Below, in pieces: positions 12,101 to 24,408 of a stretch of DNA of 64,000 bases. The translations under genes and the position numbers were made by a program. The notes below the pieces were generated by a model that saw nothing but the letters and a program-made list of their open reading frames with translations, ran no database searches and was not told the origin of the DNA. Each line of letters starts with the position of its first letter. The first letter of the stretch is position 1. Origin of the DNA: Spongilla lacustris (Eukaryota; Porifera; Demospongiae; Spongillida; Spongillidae). The stretch is from assembly GCA_949361645.1 (NCBI GenBank), contig OX442420.1, positions 4,633,882-4,697,881 of the forward strand, read 5' to 3'.

Positions 12101-15100
12101 TATAGTTACCTGCCCTATCGGTACTGATTGCGGGTGGCCTGCACCCGTGGTTGGAAGCTTTATACAGTGCTCCCTCGATTATACGGAAAATTATCACCTC
12201 GATTATACGGAAAATAAGGCACATTCATTGGGTGTTAGGAAAACTATCCGTGTACTTAGCGGTAAGATGTGTACCTGTATAGACAAGCACAGGGCTTTTT
12301 GAAAAGAATGAAAAAGCCGCGTGTAGTGCTTTACAATGTTGAGTTATATGTACATGCAAGTAGCAAAACATGAAAGTCTTAAGTGCCAACATAAATTGCA
12401 TGCACAGTGTGGCACGGTGAAGACATCAGAATAACCACTTGTGCACATGTGCATGGTCATGAATTCTGATGTTTTCACCACTTACATGTTTTGCTACATG
12501 TACCTCAACAATGTAAAGCACTACGCTTTTACTGCAACTTTTTTTTTTTCTTTTTCAAAAAGTCCTCTGCTTGTCTATATAAAGCTTCCAACCACGGGTG
12601 CAGGCCACCCGCAATCAGTACCGATAGGGCAGGTAACTATATTCACAGCTAACAGTTGGCTTCTTTCCATCCCAGATAAAATTTCTCTGTACATGTATGC
12701 ATAGACAGATCTACAACACAAAGTGTGTGAAAAACGTAGACAAGTACACTCTACAAATGGAGGCTGCTTCAGTGGTGGTGTTCCCATTTGTCCAATGCGG
12801 GCTGGTAATCCAATAGTAGTTGATGGTTTCCCTGACAGTAAGTCCACTATTAGTGTGGGGGATGGGCCAGGGTTTCACAGGTAGTGGGTCTGGTGGATTC
12901 ATTTGCATTTGCAGTGAGGAGATGGTGGTTGTACTGTGTGGGTCTAGGATAGGGGGCCATTGTGGCTGGTGGTGGGTGGGAGAGCGGACTGCTGACAGTG
13001 TGGTTCCACTGGTATTATGTGCTTGCAGTGAGAGGGCTAATGACTAGGAGATGGCCACGTCCGCTCCTAGGCTGGCCAGGGCTAACGATTCCATGGGTAG
13101 TGGGAGGCATGTGCTGATAGCTCCCCTAATATGGGGGGAGGGGGGGGGGGGGGACGATTTCTATTGCAGAGTGAGAGCTGGAGTCTCCACCAGCATGCAT
13201 TATTGTGGGGTCCCCAATGACCCTGCAGGGGTCTGATAACTCCATCTCCACTGGTGCTAACTGGGCTTGTAGTGTGGGGCTATTAAGTTCATTTGCATTA
13301 ATGGTTCTGTCCACTTCAGTGAGGAAGCTGACCGCATTGGTCCCTGGGCCATTGACTCAACGTGCAGTGAATGACAGGTAGCAGGCAGGAGGGCCATGGG
13401 GGCTGGTCCCAGTGTGTGGGGCACTTGTGTTTGGGGAGAGTCGGGCCAGTGTACATACAGTACTTTAAGGGGACCAGTTGAAGTGTAAGGGCCAGCATTT
13501 CGACTGGCATCTAATGACCCCTGCTTGCAGTGCGGATGTATTATTTGTAAGTAGTTTGTAGCTCCACTAGTACTTGATGGTTTCCCTGACAGTGTAAGTC
13601 CTCTTGTAGTGTGGGGGCTAATGGTTTTACGGGTAGTGGGTCTGCTGGTTCCATTTGCTGTGAGGAGCTAGTGGTTGTACTGTGTGCGGCTACGATAGGG
13701 GGCCATTGTGGCTGGCCCCAGTGTTTGGGGCCAGGCCTGCACCATGTAAGTCCATAGTGAGGACTAATGGCTCCATTACATGTGTGGCTCCAGTTCAAGG
13801 TTCCACTCCACATGCTGGGGTTGAGGTTTTGTGAGGACCCTCCTGCTGGCAGTCCGATTACTCCATACGTAAGAGGGCTGTTGGCTACTGGGTGGGTGGG
13901 AGGGCTGGTTGTGTGGGGACTGCTGACAGTGTGGTTCCACTGGTATTGTGTGCTTGCAGTGAGAGGGCTAATGACTGGGGGATGGCCACGTCCGCTCCTA
14001 GACCTCGGACACAACTTGTAGTACAGGATAGGTAGTAGGAGATAGGGCCGTGGGGCTGGCCAGGGCTAACGGTTCCATGGGCATGTGCGACTCCAGTTGA
14101 TGGCTCCCCTAATATTGTGGGGGGTTGACGATTCCTATTACAGTGTGAGAGCTGGAGTCTCCACCAGCATGCATTATTATGGGGACCCCAATGGCCCTGC
14201 ATAGGTCTGATAACTCCATCTTCACTGGTGCTAACTGGGCTTGTAGTGTTGGGCTATTAAGTTGCATCAATGGTTCTGTCCACTTCAGTGAGGTAGCTGA
14301 TCCCATTGGTTTCTGGGCCGTTGACTCAACATGCAGTGAATGACAGTAGTGGGCAGGAGGGCCATGGGGGCTGGTCCCAGTGTGTGGGGCACTTGTGTTT
14401 GGAGAGAGTCGGGCAGTGTACGTACAGTACTTTATGGGGACTACTTGTAGTGTGAGGGCCAGCATTTCGACTGGCATCTAATGACCCCTGCTTGCAATGC
14501 GGATGTATTATTTGTAAGTGTTTTGAAGCTCCACTAGTACTTGATGGTTCCCCTGACAGTATAAGTCCTCTTGTAGTGGTTTTACAGGTAGTGGGTCTGC
14601 TGGTTCCATGTGCTGTGAGGAGCTGGTGGTTGTACTGTGTGGGGCTACGATAGGGGGCCATTGTGGCTGGCCCCAGTGTTTGGGGCCAGGCCTGCACCAT
14701 GTAAGTCCACAGTGAGGACTAATGGCTCCATTACATGTGTGGCTCCAGTTGAAGGTTCTACTACACATGCTGGGGTCAAGGTTTTGTGAGGACCCTCCTG
14801 CTGGCAGTCTGATTACTCCATCCTTAAGAGGGCTGTTGGGGGCTGGGTAGGTGGGAGGGCTGGTTGTGTGGGGACTGCTGGCTGAACAAGCACTGGTATT
14901 GTGTGCTTGCAGTGAGAGGGCTAGTGAGTTGGGGATGACCACATTCGCTCCTGGGCCTCGGATACAAAGGATAGGTAGTGAGAGATAGGGCCGTGGGGGC
15001 TGGCCTCGTATGTGGAGGGCTGCTAAGTGAGGGGTAACGGTTCCATGGGTAGTGGAGGGCATGTGTGACTCCATTTGATGGCTCCCCTAATATCGTGGGG

Positions 15101-15490
15101 GGTGCCGATTCCTATTGCAGTGTGAGAGTAGGTGGTTCTGCTGTGTGGGGATGGATTCATTGGCCCCTTAAACCTGCAGTGGACGATCAATATAGTGGGG
15201 GCTGGACCAATGGGGTTCTGCTACATTTGCAGTGAGGGCTAATAGTTCCACTGGTAGTGTTGGGAGGGGGCATATGTGGCTTCCCTTGGTACATGTACAC
15301 GTAGTTCATGGCTCCCCTGAAATTGTGGGGGCTGCCAACTCCATTTGCAGCGAGAGGGTTAGTAGTTTCTGTCGCCACTGCATGGTATGGTTAGTTGGTG
15401 GCTCCTGTGTAGGGTCCGATATGGGCGGGTGGTTCCATAGCTAGTGCTGGTTGGTGGCTCTGCATGGCATCTGATGGTTATGCGGGGCTG
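9163..15490. repeat. Large palindrome, arms ~3 kb, centre ~12,440
   Basis: 9,690-12,435 pairs with the reverse complement of about 12,445-14,935. The symmetry continues through the centre: GTAGTGCTTTACAATGTTGAG (12,319) mirrors CTCAACAATGTAAAGCACTAC (12,503). Each arm is built from repeated blocks, for example TAGCCCTCTCACTGCAAGCA at 9,170, 9,698, 10,666 and 11,710 in the left arm and three mirrored copies in the right. The outermost blocks are unpaired. A short tandem (CAGGGTCATTGGGGACCCCT-like) lies at about 11,385-11,485. Many frames are open but none shows a recognisable protein. A related palindrome is at 34,515-37,465. Confidence 0.85.
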
Positions 15491-15574
15491 CTGTCTGGAC
15501 TAAGTGGACTTGCAATGTAGTGAGGGCCCATACATTGTATGTGGGGGTGGGGCCGGTGGCTGTTTTAGTGATTT

Positions 15575-16290
15575 AGCGGCGCTGTTTACTCCCTACAACC
15601 ACCATCGTCAGTGGTATGACCGCCGTCACTACCGTTCTCGATCTCCCCATCCTCGTCGAATGTATCTCGAGTATCGATCGTCGTATCCGTACCGCTCGAA
15701 CTCGTCCGCCGATTGAAACTCTTACGAGCTTGTCTTCAGTGGACCAGATGTCGCCGTGCATATCGTTTATCTACGCAGAAGATAACGAATAACAACTGTG
15801 ACAGGCTGAGGGACGATAGTATAGGTGTGGCTATTAGTTATCCAAGTCTCAGCCCACAGGAAGTAGTTGCATATTCATGTATTTGGGGTCCACGCACGTA
15901 GAACGGCGCGATTCGAGCGGGTAACTTGTACCACCTTTGCGCCGCTGTAGCTCCGTAACGGATGAAATAAAAATTAACGAACAGAACAAATCGATAGGTA
16001 TAGGACCTCTCTACCTATAAACCGAATTTGAAGCGAATTGATTACTCCTACCTAAAGTTATGGTGGGTTTGAACCCGGAGGGGTATCGGAGATTGCAATA
16101 CTGGTATGGAGCATGTGCAAGGCTCCAAAATGTATTTTACCATAGATAAATGGTGTGGTATGAACTGTTGAAAATAGTACGTCAATAGCGTTTAGCGTTC
16201 GGGAGATATAGCGATTCAAACAAGAAGCTTTTTTATAACACGACTATTTTATAATGTTATAAAACATAGGAAGTTTTCTCGGAAACTGAC
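15575..16290 (-). repeat. Detached 5' end of the DUF7869 element
   Basis: The reverse complement aligns with 27,380 to about 28,080, the upstream region and first codons of the intact 892-aa gene. It starts ATATGGGTCAGTTTCC (outer end near 16,290), includes GAATCGCTATATCT and GGGTTCAAACCC, and runs into the coding start. A third copy is at 41,045-41,743, in the same orientation as this one. Confidence 0.85.
15594..15765 (-). pseudogene. N-terminal remnant of the DUF7869/C2H2 protein
   Basis: On the minus strand, codons after an ATG near 15,761 read STEDKLV and then, in a shifted frame, ADEFERY. These correspond to the TDDELVV and ADEFEWY stretches at the start of the intact protein at 27,943. 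Frameshifts separate the pieces and nothing of the rest of the protein follows, so this is a dead 5' fragment carried by the repeat copy. Confidence 0.7.
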
Positions 16291-17668
16291 CCATATATCC
16301 ATCTGCATGTGCATCGCTCTGGCGTTGACCACGACGACTGGCTTGTTTTTGATAACATGCTAGAAGTTCTCGTGGAGGAGTGTTAAGGATATTGCCTTCC
16401 ACTAGCTAAAGAATTAACACATGCATGGTGGCGGATATTCACAACTGGACTCTCCACTGTGTCCTGGCCCTCTTATACTGTATATCGTCGATTAATGACT
16501 GTGGATCACTAGACCCTTCCCTTTAAGGGCGTAAGGAATGCAATTTGCTAATTTTACATCACGTCCGGAGTTCATCCTGCCGGTGATGTAAATACTAATG
16601 TACGTGTCATGTGTAAAATGACTCGCAAGGTGGACAACAAGGGTGTATCTATGTACTGTAAGAAGTAGGAGGGCAACGTTGCGTATAAGCGCACGAATTC
16701 GAAACACCAGACTTATGCAAGTACGAGCTTGTTTAACAAGTACAAATTGCGATAAACATTGCGGCATATTGGTCTGGGAACGAGACTAGCATGGCTGATA
16801 TCGACACAGTACATAAATGTCTTGGCAATACTGACCTATCTATTAGGCTTTGCTTTCGGCTAGCCGATTGCATTTTTATCCCATGCCAAATTAGCCACCT
16901 TCGGAGCGCTGCCGTAATACGGATCTCTAGTGGCTCCTCGAGAAACGCACCTGGGATGTCTGCCTCTGTGAGTACTGTTGTGACAGAGGCTTGGTCGGTC
17001 GAAAATTATCAACAGCCTGGTACAAGAACTCCGGAAGTGACGCAATTAAGAATAATTGCATTCCTTACGCAATTCCATTGAAACATTGGAAACTAGGTTT
17101 AGAAAAGTAATATTGAAACGTACTTCCGTCATCCCTTAGCAACCACCCGGACAACGAAATGACCTTTGGAATGTACAGTAAAACACGATAACTACATGTC
17201 CTATTGACAAGTTTATTGCACGGTGTAGTACTGTGACCTGTGCACTTTGTATGGTGCTAATCCCGTGCTCGGGCCGCACTCCCACGAAGAACTGTGGCCT
17301 TCGTCAGCGGCCTACCTCAAAAGAACACCTCTCAGAAAGATTGGATTTCCCACGACCTCCAGCAAGAAACACCGAAAAACCAACGTGGAAGGTACAGCTA
17401 AGGCATGTGTGTACCGTTTTTTTGTGTAGGCTAATCGAGAACGATAATTTTTGAGACGTTATACACGAACAAAACTAGCCATTTTTTTTAGCGGTTTTCG
17501 AGCGCTGATAAAGCTCGAGTTGTTATTGTTCTATCTTTTTGGGTTGTGGTACAACTAAAGTGATGTTGTACTAAGTGTTAGAAAGTGGTGCTTTACTATA
17601 TGGACACAAGTCGTTAGAGCTTGTCATTCATGCATGGTGTCACTTTGGTACTGATATGGTGTGGTACT
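16291..17668. other. No gene recognised; GGTCTGGGAACGAGAC repeat end at 16,771
   Basis: A 96-codon plus-strand frame (16,791-17,081) and a 60-73-codon pair of frames near 17,240-17,455 are open but match no domain I know. The repeat terminus GGTCTGGGAACGAGACTAGC at 16,771 matches the family at 2,171 and 19,954. Confidence 0.35.
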
Positions 17669-18588
17669 CAGGGGCGGATGCAGGATTTTGGCGAGGGGGG
17701 GGTTCTACATGAATTATTGATGAAGGGGAGGGGCGCGCGCGAAGCGCGCGAAAATTTTTGTGGTGCGCATTCTAATCTTTCCACAGATTTTATTGGACAC
17801 TAAGGCAATCAACACCAACAAATGTGTGCCACTCGGTTACGTTCTGGTTTTACGGATTTAAATGGCTGTGTTGGAACATGTATGCGCGCTTTTCTTTGCT
17901 ATTCAGTTGAGCCACTTAAAATTTACCATCAAACTGATTCCGGCAGATGACCTACTTCAAGCAGTGAACAGTGTGACATTGGCGCGCGAAAACATTTTTT
18001 GTACACATTCCACAGATTGTACATGTATAGGGGGATTAGAAACGGAAAACGGAGGCAATATGTCATAACCAATAAATGCGTGCCACTCCGTTACGTTCTG
18101 GCTTCCAGGCTATTGTGGTTTTAAAGGGCTGCATGTGCTTCATCATATCGCAGATTTGCATTCGCCATTGTACGTTTACAAAATTACATGCGCCGGCTTA
18201 GTTTCTTTGCTATGTTAAAATTTACCATCATCTCTAAAAGCATGCAGCAAGGTGCATTCAACTTTGATGGGTACTAATACTAGCGCACCAATCAAAATAA
18301 CTGCGGAAAGAATCGCTCTATTACGTCCGCGGGTTAGCATTTTGGAATACATTTAGATTTACGTATAAATACCAGCCTACTACATATCTCGCAGTTTACA
18401 GAATATAGTACTAACCAAGGAATAAGCAATAAGAATAAGCTGCTTAGCAACTTCACGGAGTGCACGCTGAACTCTCCGTAGAAATGTATAGCTCACGTGC
18501 GCCGATTATACATTAATTATTTCATATTTAGTTTCGAGGGGGGGGTTCCAACCCCTGGAACCCCCCCCCCCCCCTGTATCCGCCACTG
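17669..18588. mobile_element. Non-autonomous hAT-like element (~920 bp)
   Basis: The left end reads CAGGGGCGGATGCAGGATTT and the right end, reverse complemented, CAGTGGCGGATACAGG, each followed by G-rich DNA. The left end also matches the terminus at 43,017 (CAAGGACGGATTCAGGATTT), which follows a hAT-type transposase tail; that is why I assign it to hAT. The flanks are GTGGTACT on the left and AGTACTGG on the right. They share GTACT but are not a clean 8-bp duplication. An internal duplication of about 245 bp repeats the GCGCGCGAAAA and CCACTC.GTTACGTTCTGG blocks. There is no transposase frame. Confidence 0.7.
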
Positions 18589-18596
18589 AGTACTGG

Positions 18597-19104
18597 TGGA
18601 ACAGGCTGAGCTTTGCATGCTCCCCAAGCAGGCCAAATCCTCATGTTGGAAAATACTATTAACTAAAAAAAAGAATAGCCGGTTAACAAACCTAACTGTT
18701 CCACTGGTAGGGACTTGCAAGAGGCACTCATCAGCTAGGAGGACTGCTACATCCACTGCCATATGCATTTCACTTCTGGTAGGGAGATCAACTTCAAATG
18801 TACTGGCTACGCAGTGAGCCATCACATCACTCAGAAGCAGCAGTATTAATTCTGGAGCACATTTCACTTCTGAGGGAGACATGGGCTTTTCTAAGCGGCA
18901 GCACGGACACCATGTACTGGCTGATGTTGTCAGCCGCATGATGATGCACTTAGCACAAACAAGTGCATTGCATGGGCTACTGGCTGTGAGAGGAGTTCCA
19001 AACACAGAGGATGCCAGTGGGGGCCTAGGACAATCAGGGCAATGTACAGTTGATGTACATGTATGTGTCTGATAAGTACTCGTAGAGACTAGCGATTGAT
19101 GCAT
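18597..19104 (-). pseudogene. RING part of a RAG1-N-terminal-like protein, interrupted
   Basis: The minus-strand frame shows a RING-like cysteine pattern: CPDC, then CNALVCAKC, then CPCC. It is followed by LLLLSDVMAHCV. The tail of this pattern, LLSDV..H.V, is found again after the RING-like segment near 57,280 on the plus strand, which supports one shared family. In known RAG1 N-terminal regions a zinc-binding CxxC domain is followed by a RING finger (E3 ligase activity in RAG1); similar stand-alone modules occur in invertebrate mobile elements. The histidine expected in CNH-type RINGs is Ala here. The hAT-like MITE at 17,669-18,588 breaks the frame at its 3' side, and the last residues of the open frame come from that MITE. 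Probably non-functional. Confidence 0.55.
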
Positions 19105-20194
19105 GGGTGTGATGTTGTTTTCGTCTGCCTTTGATACTTGTTATGAGGTGAATAGTACATGTATATGCCATTTTATTCAATTGCACATCTTTAATAATGT
19201 TACTTGTACCTTACACTCCTGAGCTCGTGAGCTAGCCAGAGCCGGGTGACTTGTTTTTTTTTTTTTTTTTTTTTGGAACACCCTTCATTTTTGAGAGTTG
19301 TGGTACATCATTGTTTATGTTGACTGATACTGAGCTATAAGGTGTTCTGCCACCTCCTTACACTGATATACAGTGTAGCTTCTCTTCCCATGATGGTCAA
19401 CCACTCGTTTCCTACACATTCTACCAAGTTGCTTGATGCGGTAATACATATTGAGTCACGCAAGCGTGTCATTTATTCATGAAAATGCAAATGTTACAGC
19501 AAGAGAAAAATTATCGTTCTCGTCTTTTGGTATACATAGCCTTGTGCCCCCATCTTTTTTCTTTACGAAAACGCCAGACTTACCCTGAGTTCTTGCGGGA
19601 GCTACCCGTACAACATCCACAACTGAAGGTCATATTCCAATACACGCGCACATGCTTTCATGACTTCCTTGTTTACTAGTACTGACACATCAGACGACAT
19701 GAGATCAACCCATGCAGACATATTTTAGAAGAGGAACGTTAGAAGATGTGGAAACTATATTTGGTTTTTAATAAGAGTGTTAATACAGTAAGAAATAGAC
19801 CTCTGAAAAGGTACGATAAAACGACTGCGATAATGAGCTCATTAAAAGTTGTGTTAAGAACCCGTACCGTATGTTCTTAATACGCAACCTAGTTTCCAAC
19901 TCCGAACAACCGTGAAGGGAAGGGTCTATTGGCAGGCAAGGTCACTCCATAGCAGTCTCGTTCCCAGACCCAATATCTGCTACGAGGTTAAGTCCTGTGC
20001 TCAATTCTATCCAGCTCCGCCAGAATTTTGGCTAGGGTATACAAGAAGGATGAACAGTCGTAAACGTATTCGGCAGTTGGCCTGAGATGTGTGTGTTTGT
20101 TATGCCGTGTGTTCTACTTTTTGATGATTGAGCGGCTGGAAGGAAATGCACACGCACCCACACCCAAATGCAAATACAAACATGCACCATGCAC
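19105..20194. other. No gene recognised; poly-T and repeat end
   Basis: It contains a T run at about 19,253-19,274 and the inverted dispersed repeat at 19,932-20,075 (partner of 2,075-2,215). A 66-codon frame at 19,479 has no recognisable motif. Confidence 0.45.
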
Positions 20195-20362
20195 GCAAAT
20201 ACACACACACACACATGTACATGCAAATACACACACACACACATGTACATGCAAATACACACACACACATGTACATGCAAATACACACACACATGTACAT
20301 GCAAATACACACACATGTACATGCAAATACACACACATGTACATGCAAATACACACACACAC
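20195..20362 (+). repeat. Tandem ACACACATGTACATGCAAAT microsatellite
   Basis: About seven copies of a 24-30-bp compound unit, CA tract plus ATGTACATGCAAATAC, with a shrinking CA portion. The same compound unit, on the same strand, is at 41,941-42,105. Confidence 0.95.
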
Positions 20363-20489
20363 ATATGGAGAAATCAACGGACACGAAAGTTGCGGTTTGT
20401 AAATTTTTGGATTTCATTCCGCGGTACGTTCCATAGAGAATGTATGGCGTTTTTACTAACTTGATTATTATTTACTTAACTAACAGACC

Positions 20490-20890
20490 TGCAACTTTTG
20501 CCACCCTTTAATACTACTCTAAATGATGTTTAAATGTAGGCAATTTCAAATTTTATACCTTGTATCGTCCAAAATTCTGGGACCATTTCTGAAAATATGA
20601 TATTCCATAGACTTGTACAGAAAATGGAAAAAAATCATGCTAATTAAGATATTCCATTAGTTATAACTAATGAACAGAGGGGGGTTAGAACTTTTGCCAC
20701 CCTCTGAAACAATTCTACAACTATCCAAATAATATAATATATGAAAAAAAGTGGATGTTGTCGTGAAGAATTTGGGGACCATTTTTAAAAATAGTAAATC
20801 AGTTTTGGTGCAATAAGGCGCCATTTTTAAATGGCGTTTCTATGTGTTGCCATAGATATTTAGTAAAATCAAGGATATTCCATAGTTAAT
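20490..20890 (+). repeat. Degenerate ~195-bp tandem duplication
   Basis: Two AT-rich units share AACTTTTGCCACCCT (20,495 and 20,690), GGGACCATTT (20,580 and 20,776) and GATATTCCAT.AGTTA (20,650 and 20,875). There is no coding potential. Confidence 0.6.
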
Positions 20891-21189
20891 AAAATGAGAC
20901 TAGGATCTAGGACATGCCAGCATTTTGCAAAGCTGGAGTCGAGCAGAGGGCGTGGTGGGCCAGGTGCCGCCCCGTGCCGGGGGTAACTACTAGTACATGC
21001 CATGGAATACTAAAAGCTTCGAGTCTGTGTTTTCTGCAAGACAGATCGATGTATTGAAATGATGTTAGGCTGCTTACCTCGACCGGCTGCTCAGACAAGA
21101 GATGTAGGCCTACACGTAGCTGTAGCTGGATCTGAGCTATCCGAGTGCATCCTGAGGTCTACAGGGCGACGAGGGTGCATGGGATAGCT

Positions 21190-22067
21190 AAGAAGGATGG
21201 CAGGGGAGTGTGACGCGTCAACGGAAGACTGGTTGAGTTAATACGTCGAGCGGCTAGAACATTTCTTCCTGGCAAATAAAGTGGAAGCCGAACAGAAAAA
21301 GGACGCTTTCCTCGCCTGTATTACATTTGGCCTGCTCCGAGCGCTCGTAGCACCCCAGAAATTGAAAGACCGAACGTACGAGCAACTGGTCGCAGCCTTA
21401 ACGACACACGTAGCGCCTAAACCTCTAGTCATCGCAGAACGTACGGTTCCACAAACGGGACAAAAGGAGGGAGAAAGTGTGATATGGGGTATGCAGCAAG
21501 TTTGCAGAACTGTGCGTTTGGTGCGACGTTATCAGAGACGCTGAGAGACAGGGTGTTCTTTGGTATGAGGGACGAGGGGGTACAGAAGAGACTCCTCACA
21601 AAGGCAGACCTCACTTTTGCCAAGGTGCTGGAGACAGCGGAAATAGCGGAAAGGGAGACTAAAGACGCGCAGAACAGTTGCAGAGTGTCACAAAACAGGA
21701 ACAAGACCCTGAAGTACATCAAGTGGCAGCACCACCAAGAAGGGGGAGACAGTCAGGCCTAGGGGCTTGCAACAGGTGTGGAGGAGCGCATGATACTCAA
21801 CAGTGCAGGTTCAGAAACAAAGTTTGCAGGAAATGGGGGCAAATTGAGAGGGCGTGTTGTGCAGAGAAAAGGGCAGAAGGAACAGGTGTTGGAAAGGGTG
21901 TACCCACTAGAGACCACTCTGTGAAGGAACTAAAGGGGGACGATGAAAGTAATGAAGAATGGGACAGACTGAAATGGGGATCACTACATGGCCTAGCAAA
22001 AGACAAGAGATATGGAATGAAACAGAGGACAATGGGTAAACCTATATGTATGTGGAGTTCATCATGA
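21190..22067 (+). pseudogene. Ty3/Gypsy-type gag, frameshifted
   Basis: Three consecutive plus-strand frames together give a retrotransposon Gag-like protein. It starts with an EYVERLEHFF-like helical segment (an in-frame stop precedes it), then LRALVAPQKL and VFFGMRDEGVQKRLL. It ends in a zinc-knuckle region, CNRCGGAHDTQQC followed by a second CRKW..IERACC knuckle with an altered cysteine. Frame changes near 21,470-21,540 and 21,680-21,760 break it. No protease or reverse transcriptase follows on this strand; the sequence runs into a GTACAGGCCT repeat array. A second inverted copy is at 42,172-42,880, and both end at the same place (ATACAATTGGTTG). Confidence 0.75.
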
Positions 22068-22084
22068 ATGAACAACTGCTATGT

Positions 22085-22660
22085 ATCAATACAATTGGTT
22101 GTACCCCAAATTGTACAGGCCTGTACAATTTTATAGGCCTGTACCACTGTACAGGCCACTACCCCTCCCTGTACACGCCATTACCCTTGTACAGGCCTGC
22201 ACCCCTGTACAAGCCTGTACCCTTGTACAGTCCTGTACACTTCCCCCCCCCCCCCCCCCCAAGTACAGGCCTGTACCCCTGTCCAGGCCACTACCCCTCC
22301 CTGTACACGCCATTACCCTTGTACAGGCCTGCACCCCTGTACAAGCCTGTACCCTTGTACAGTCCTGTACCCCCCACCCACCCCAGTACAGGCCTGTACC
22401 CCTGTCCAGGCTTGTACCCCTCCCTGCATGTACACGCCTTTACCCCTGTACAAGCCTGTACCCACTGTACAGTCCTGTAACCCCCCCCCCCCCCCCCTCC
22501 CCCCCGCCCCCCCGCCAGTACAGGCCTGTACCCCTGTCCAGGCTTGTATCCCTGTACCCCTCCTTGAACATGCCTGTATCCCTGAGCAGGCCTGTACCCC
22601 TCCATGAACAGTGGTACAGGCCTATACCTCTCCCTGTACCCTTTCACAGGATTGTACTGC
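22085..22660 (+). repeat. Degenerate GTACAGGCCTGTACCCCT minisatellite with C runs
   Basis: Many imperfect copies of an 18-22-bp unit related to GTACAGGCCTGTACCCCT, broken by poly-C runs at about 22,243-22,260 and 22,481-22,516. The start of this repeat is also retained next to the gag copy at 42,172-42,195. The proline/tyrosine-rich frames are artefacts. Confidence 0.9.
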
Positions 22661-22829
22661 TGTACATGTATAGTTCATGTCTCTACTCAAAGCATGGCTT
22701 TATAACCGGACCTCTTCTGTAGTTTTGGGTGGCCATCCCTCCTGAATAGACTGAAACACCCTTGCTAACACCAGGTCCCTTAATTGTTGTTGTTCTTCGT
22801 AATTCTGCCACTGCAACCAGGAGGGTTTG

Positions 22830-23075
22830 TAGTTGGGAATGTCCCTCCTTCCTCCTCGTCCATTTGTGCCATCTGCATGTCGGCCACCACTGGGAGACGT
22901 GAAAGTGCATCAGCATTTGTGTGCTGAGTGGTACTCTTGTACCTGATATCAAGACAGGGCTAGCCTACCGCATATACCAATGCAACCGTGCTGCTGTCAC
23001 TGCTGGTAATCCCTTTTCAGGGTTGAGAATGGACAACAAGGGATGGTGGTCTGTCACCAGTGTGAAATGGGGAGG
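22830..23075 (-). pseudogene. Ty3/Gypsy RNase H fragment
   Basis: On the minus strand, one frame reads LVTDHHPLLSIL followed by AARLHWYM, and a shifted frame then reads HTNADALSRLP. Both are hallmark stretches of the RNase H region of Ty3/Gypsy pol (the TDH..L and NADALSR motifs). A stop and a frameshift lie between them. It faces the gag fragment at 21,190-22,067, so the two are not parts of one collinear element as they stand; an inversion or independent insertions are needed. Confidence 0.8.
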
Positions 23076-24264
23076 AACTGTGATGTCCGGAAACATTCAG
23101 TGATTAGAGATAAATAGGATGTGTGTGCATGTGATTACGTGTATGATTCAGTATAATGAATGAATGGTTGTTGATGTTGTGAGCTATCCGAGTGCATCCT
23201 GAGGTATCGAGTGTCTGAGAAACAAACCAGCCTAGGACGCCATTGCATGTGGTTGAATATTTTGAAACATGATCACATGTACATGTACAACAGTGCTTTG
23301 TTGTGACACCTGCAGTTAAATTAACACAACAGTAACGCTACATATTACATCCATAGTGATATCCATGCACATGCACTGTTCCTTCTGATTGTTCCTGCAG
23401 CTAGTGAGCGTTGTATGTAAAAAATCAATTTAAGCTGACACTTGAACTCCCTGAAATAAAAATGCAGTGATTACTAGAATACACCTGAACACACATATTG
23501 CATACTGTAGAAGAGAACAGGTTAACTTACGTCCTTTTCTTCAACCCAATATAAGTGTCTTCTTAAAACCACTTTACAACACTGGAAAGCATGGTATTAT
23601 TCAGTTTTATTTTGTTTTTTACAAACAAACCCAGCTAGCTTACCTTTTTCCTTTCATACACAATCCTTTCAGTCTGATAGTACTTCATTTGACATGCGCT
23701 ATAAGATGAGAGCCGGGGCCAGCGGGGTGAATGGGGATAAGGGGAGGAAAGGAGAGAGGAGGAGCGAGAGTGATAGGAGGGAGGGGGAGGTAGGAAAATT
23801 GACGGGATGAGGAGGGAGGGAGATGGAAGGGGAGGTAAGGAAATTGAATGGAGGAGGAAAAGAGAAAGTATTATTTGTTTTTTTTTGTACAGGTTGTGAT
23901 GGCAGTTTGTATATGCCAAAACATTGAGTGTCTGACTGGCTAAATACAATTGAGGGATTCATGAAAGTTTGTGTTATGATGTTCTACTTCCATTGCTGCA
24001 GTATTATTGTAGGAAGTCTTCCCTTCATATGTACAGTTAAATGGCATGTTTGTGAACCCTGGATTAATTGACAAAACAGCAAGTGACATGCCACGTGTAC
24101 ACCAGGGGGTAGGTACGGTAAATCCCTGGTGTTATAGGAAGTACTTGCATGTAATGGTGTGCTTCTTGTACACGTAACATCTGTGGCAAATGCATGACTG
24201 GAAACCGTAAGTGATACTGGCAGATGTTGCCTATTCCTGCCTCCTCCTCCCCCACGTTCAGCTG

Positions 24265-24266
<2 letters not shown>

Positions 24267-24327
<61 letters not shown>

Positions 24328-24332
24328 TGTGT

Positions 24333-24392
<60 letters not shown>

Positions 24393-24408
24393 ACATGTAT
24401 GTGTGTGT
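24267..24408. repeat. (GT)n microsatellite
   Basis: GT tract with a few GAAT and GAGT interruptions. Counterpart of 7,171-7,283. Confidence 0.97.

Noticed and set aside
9390..15074. Frames of 100-208 codons in the palindrome region
   Set aside because: They are repeated, occur on both arms in different frames, are rich in Pro/Thr/Ser/His and lack any known motif.
9163..15490. Assembly artefact (inverted haplotype join)
   Set aside because: The arms differ by many substitutions, indels and unit numbers, and a second palindrome of the same family exists at 34.5 kb. Long reads would still be the decisive test.
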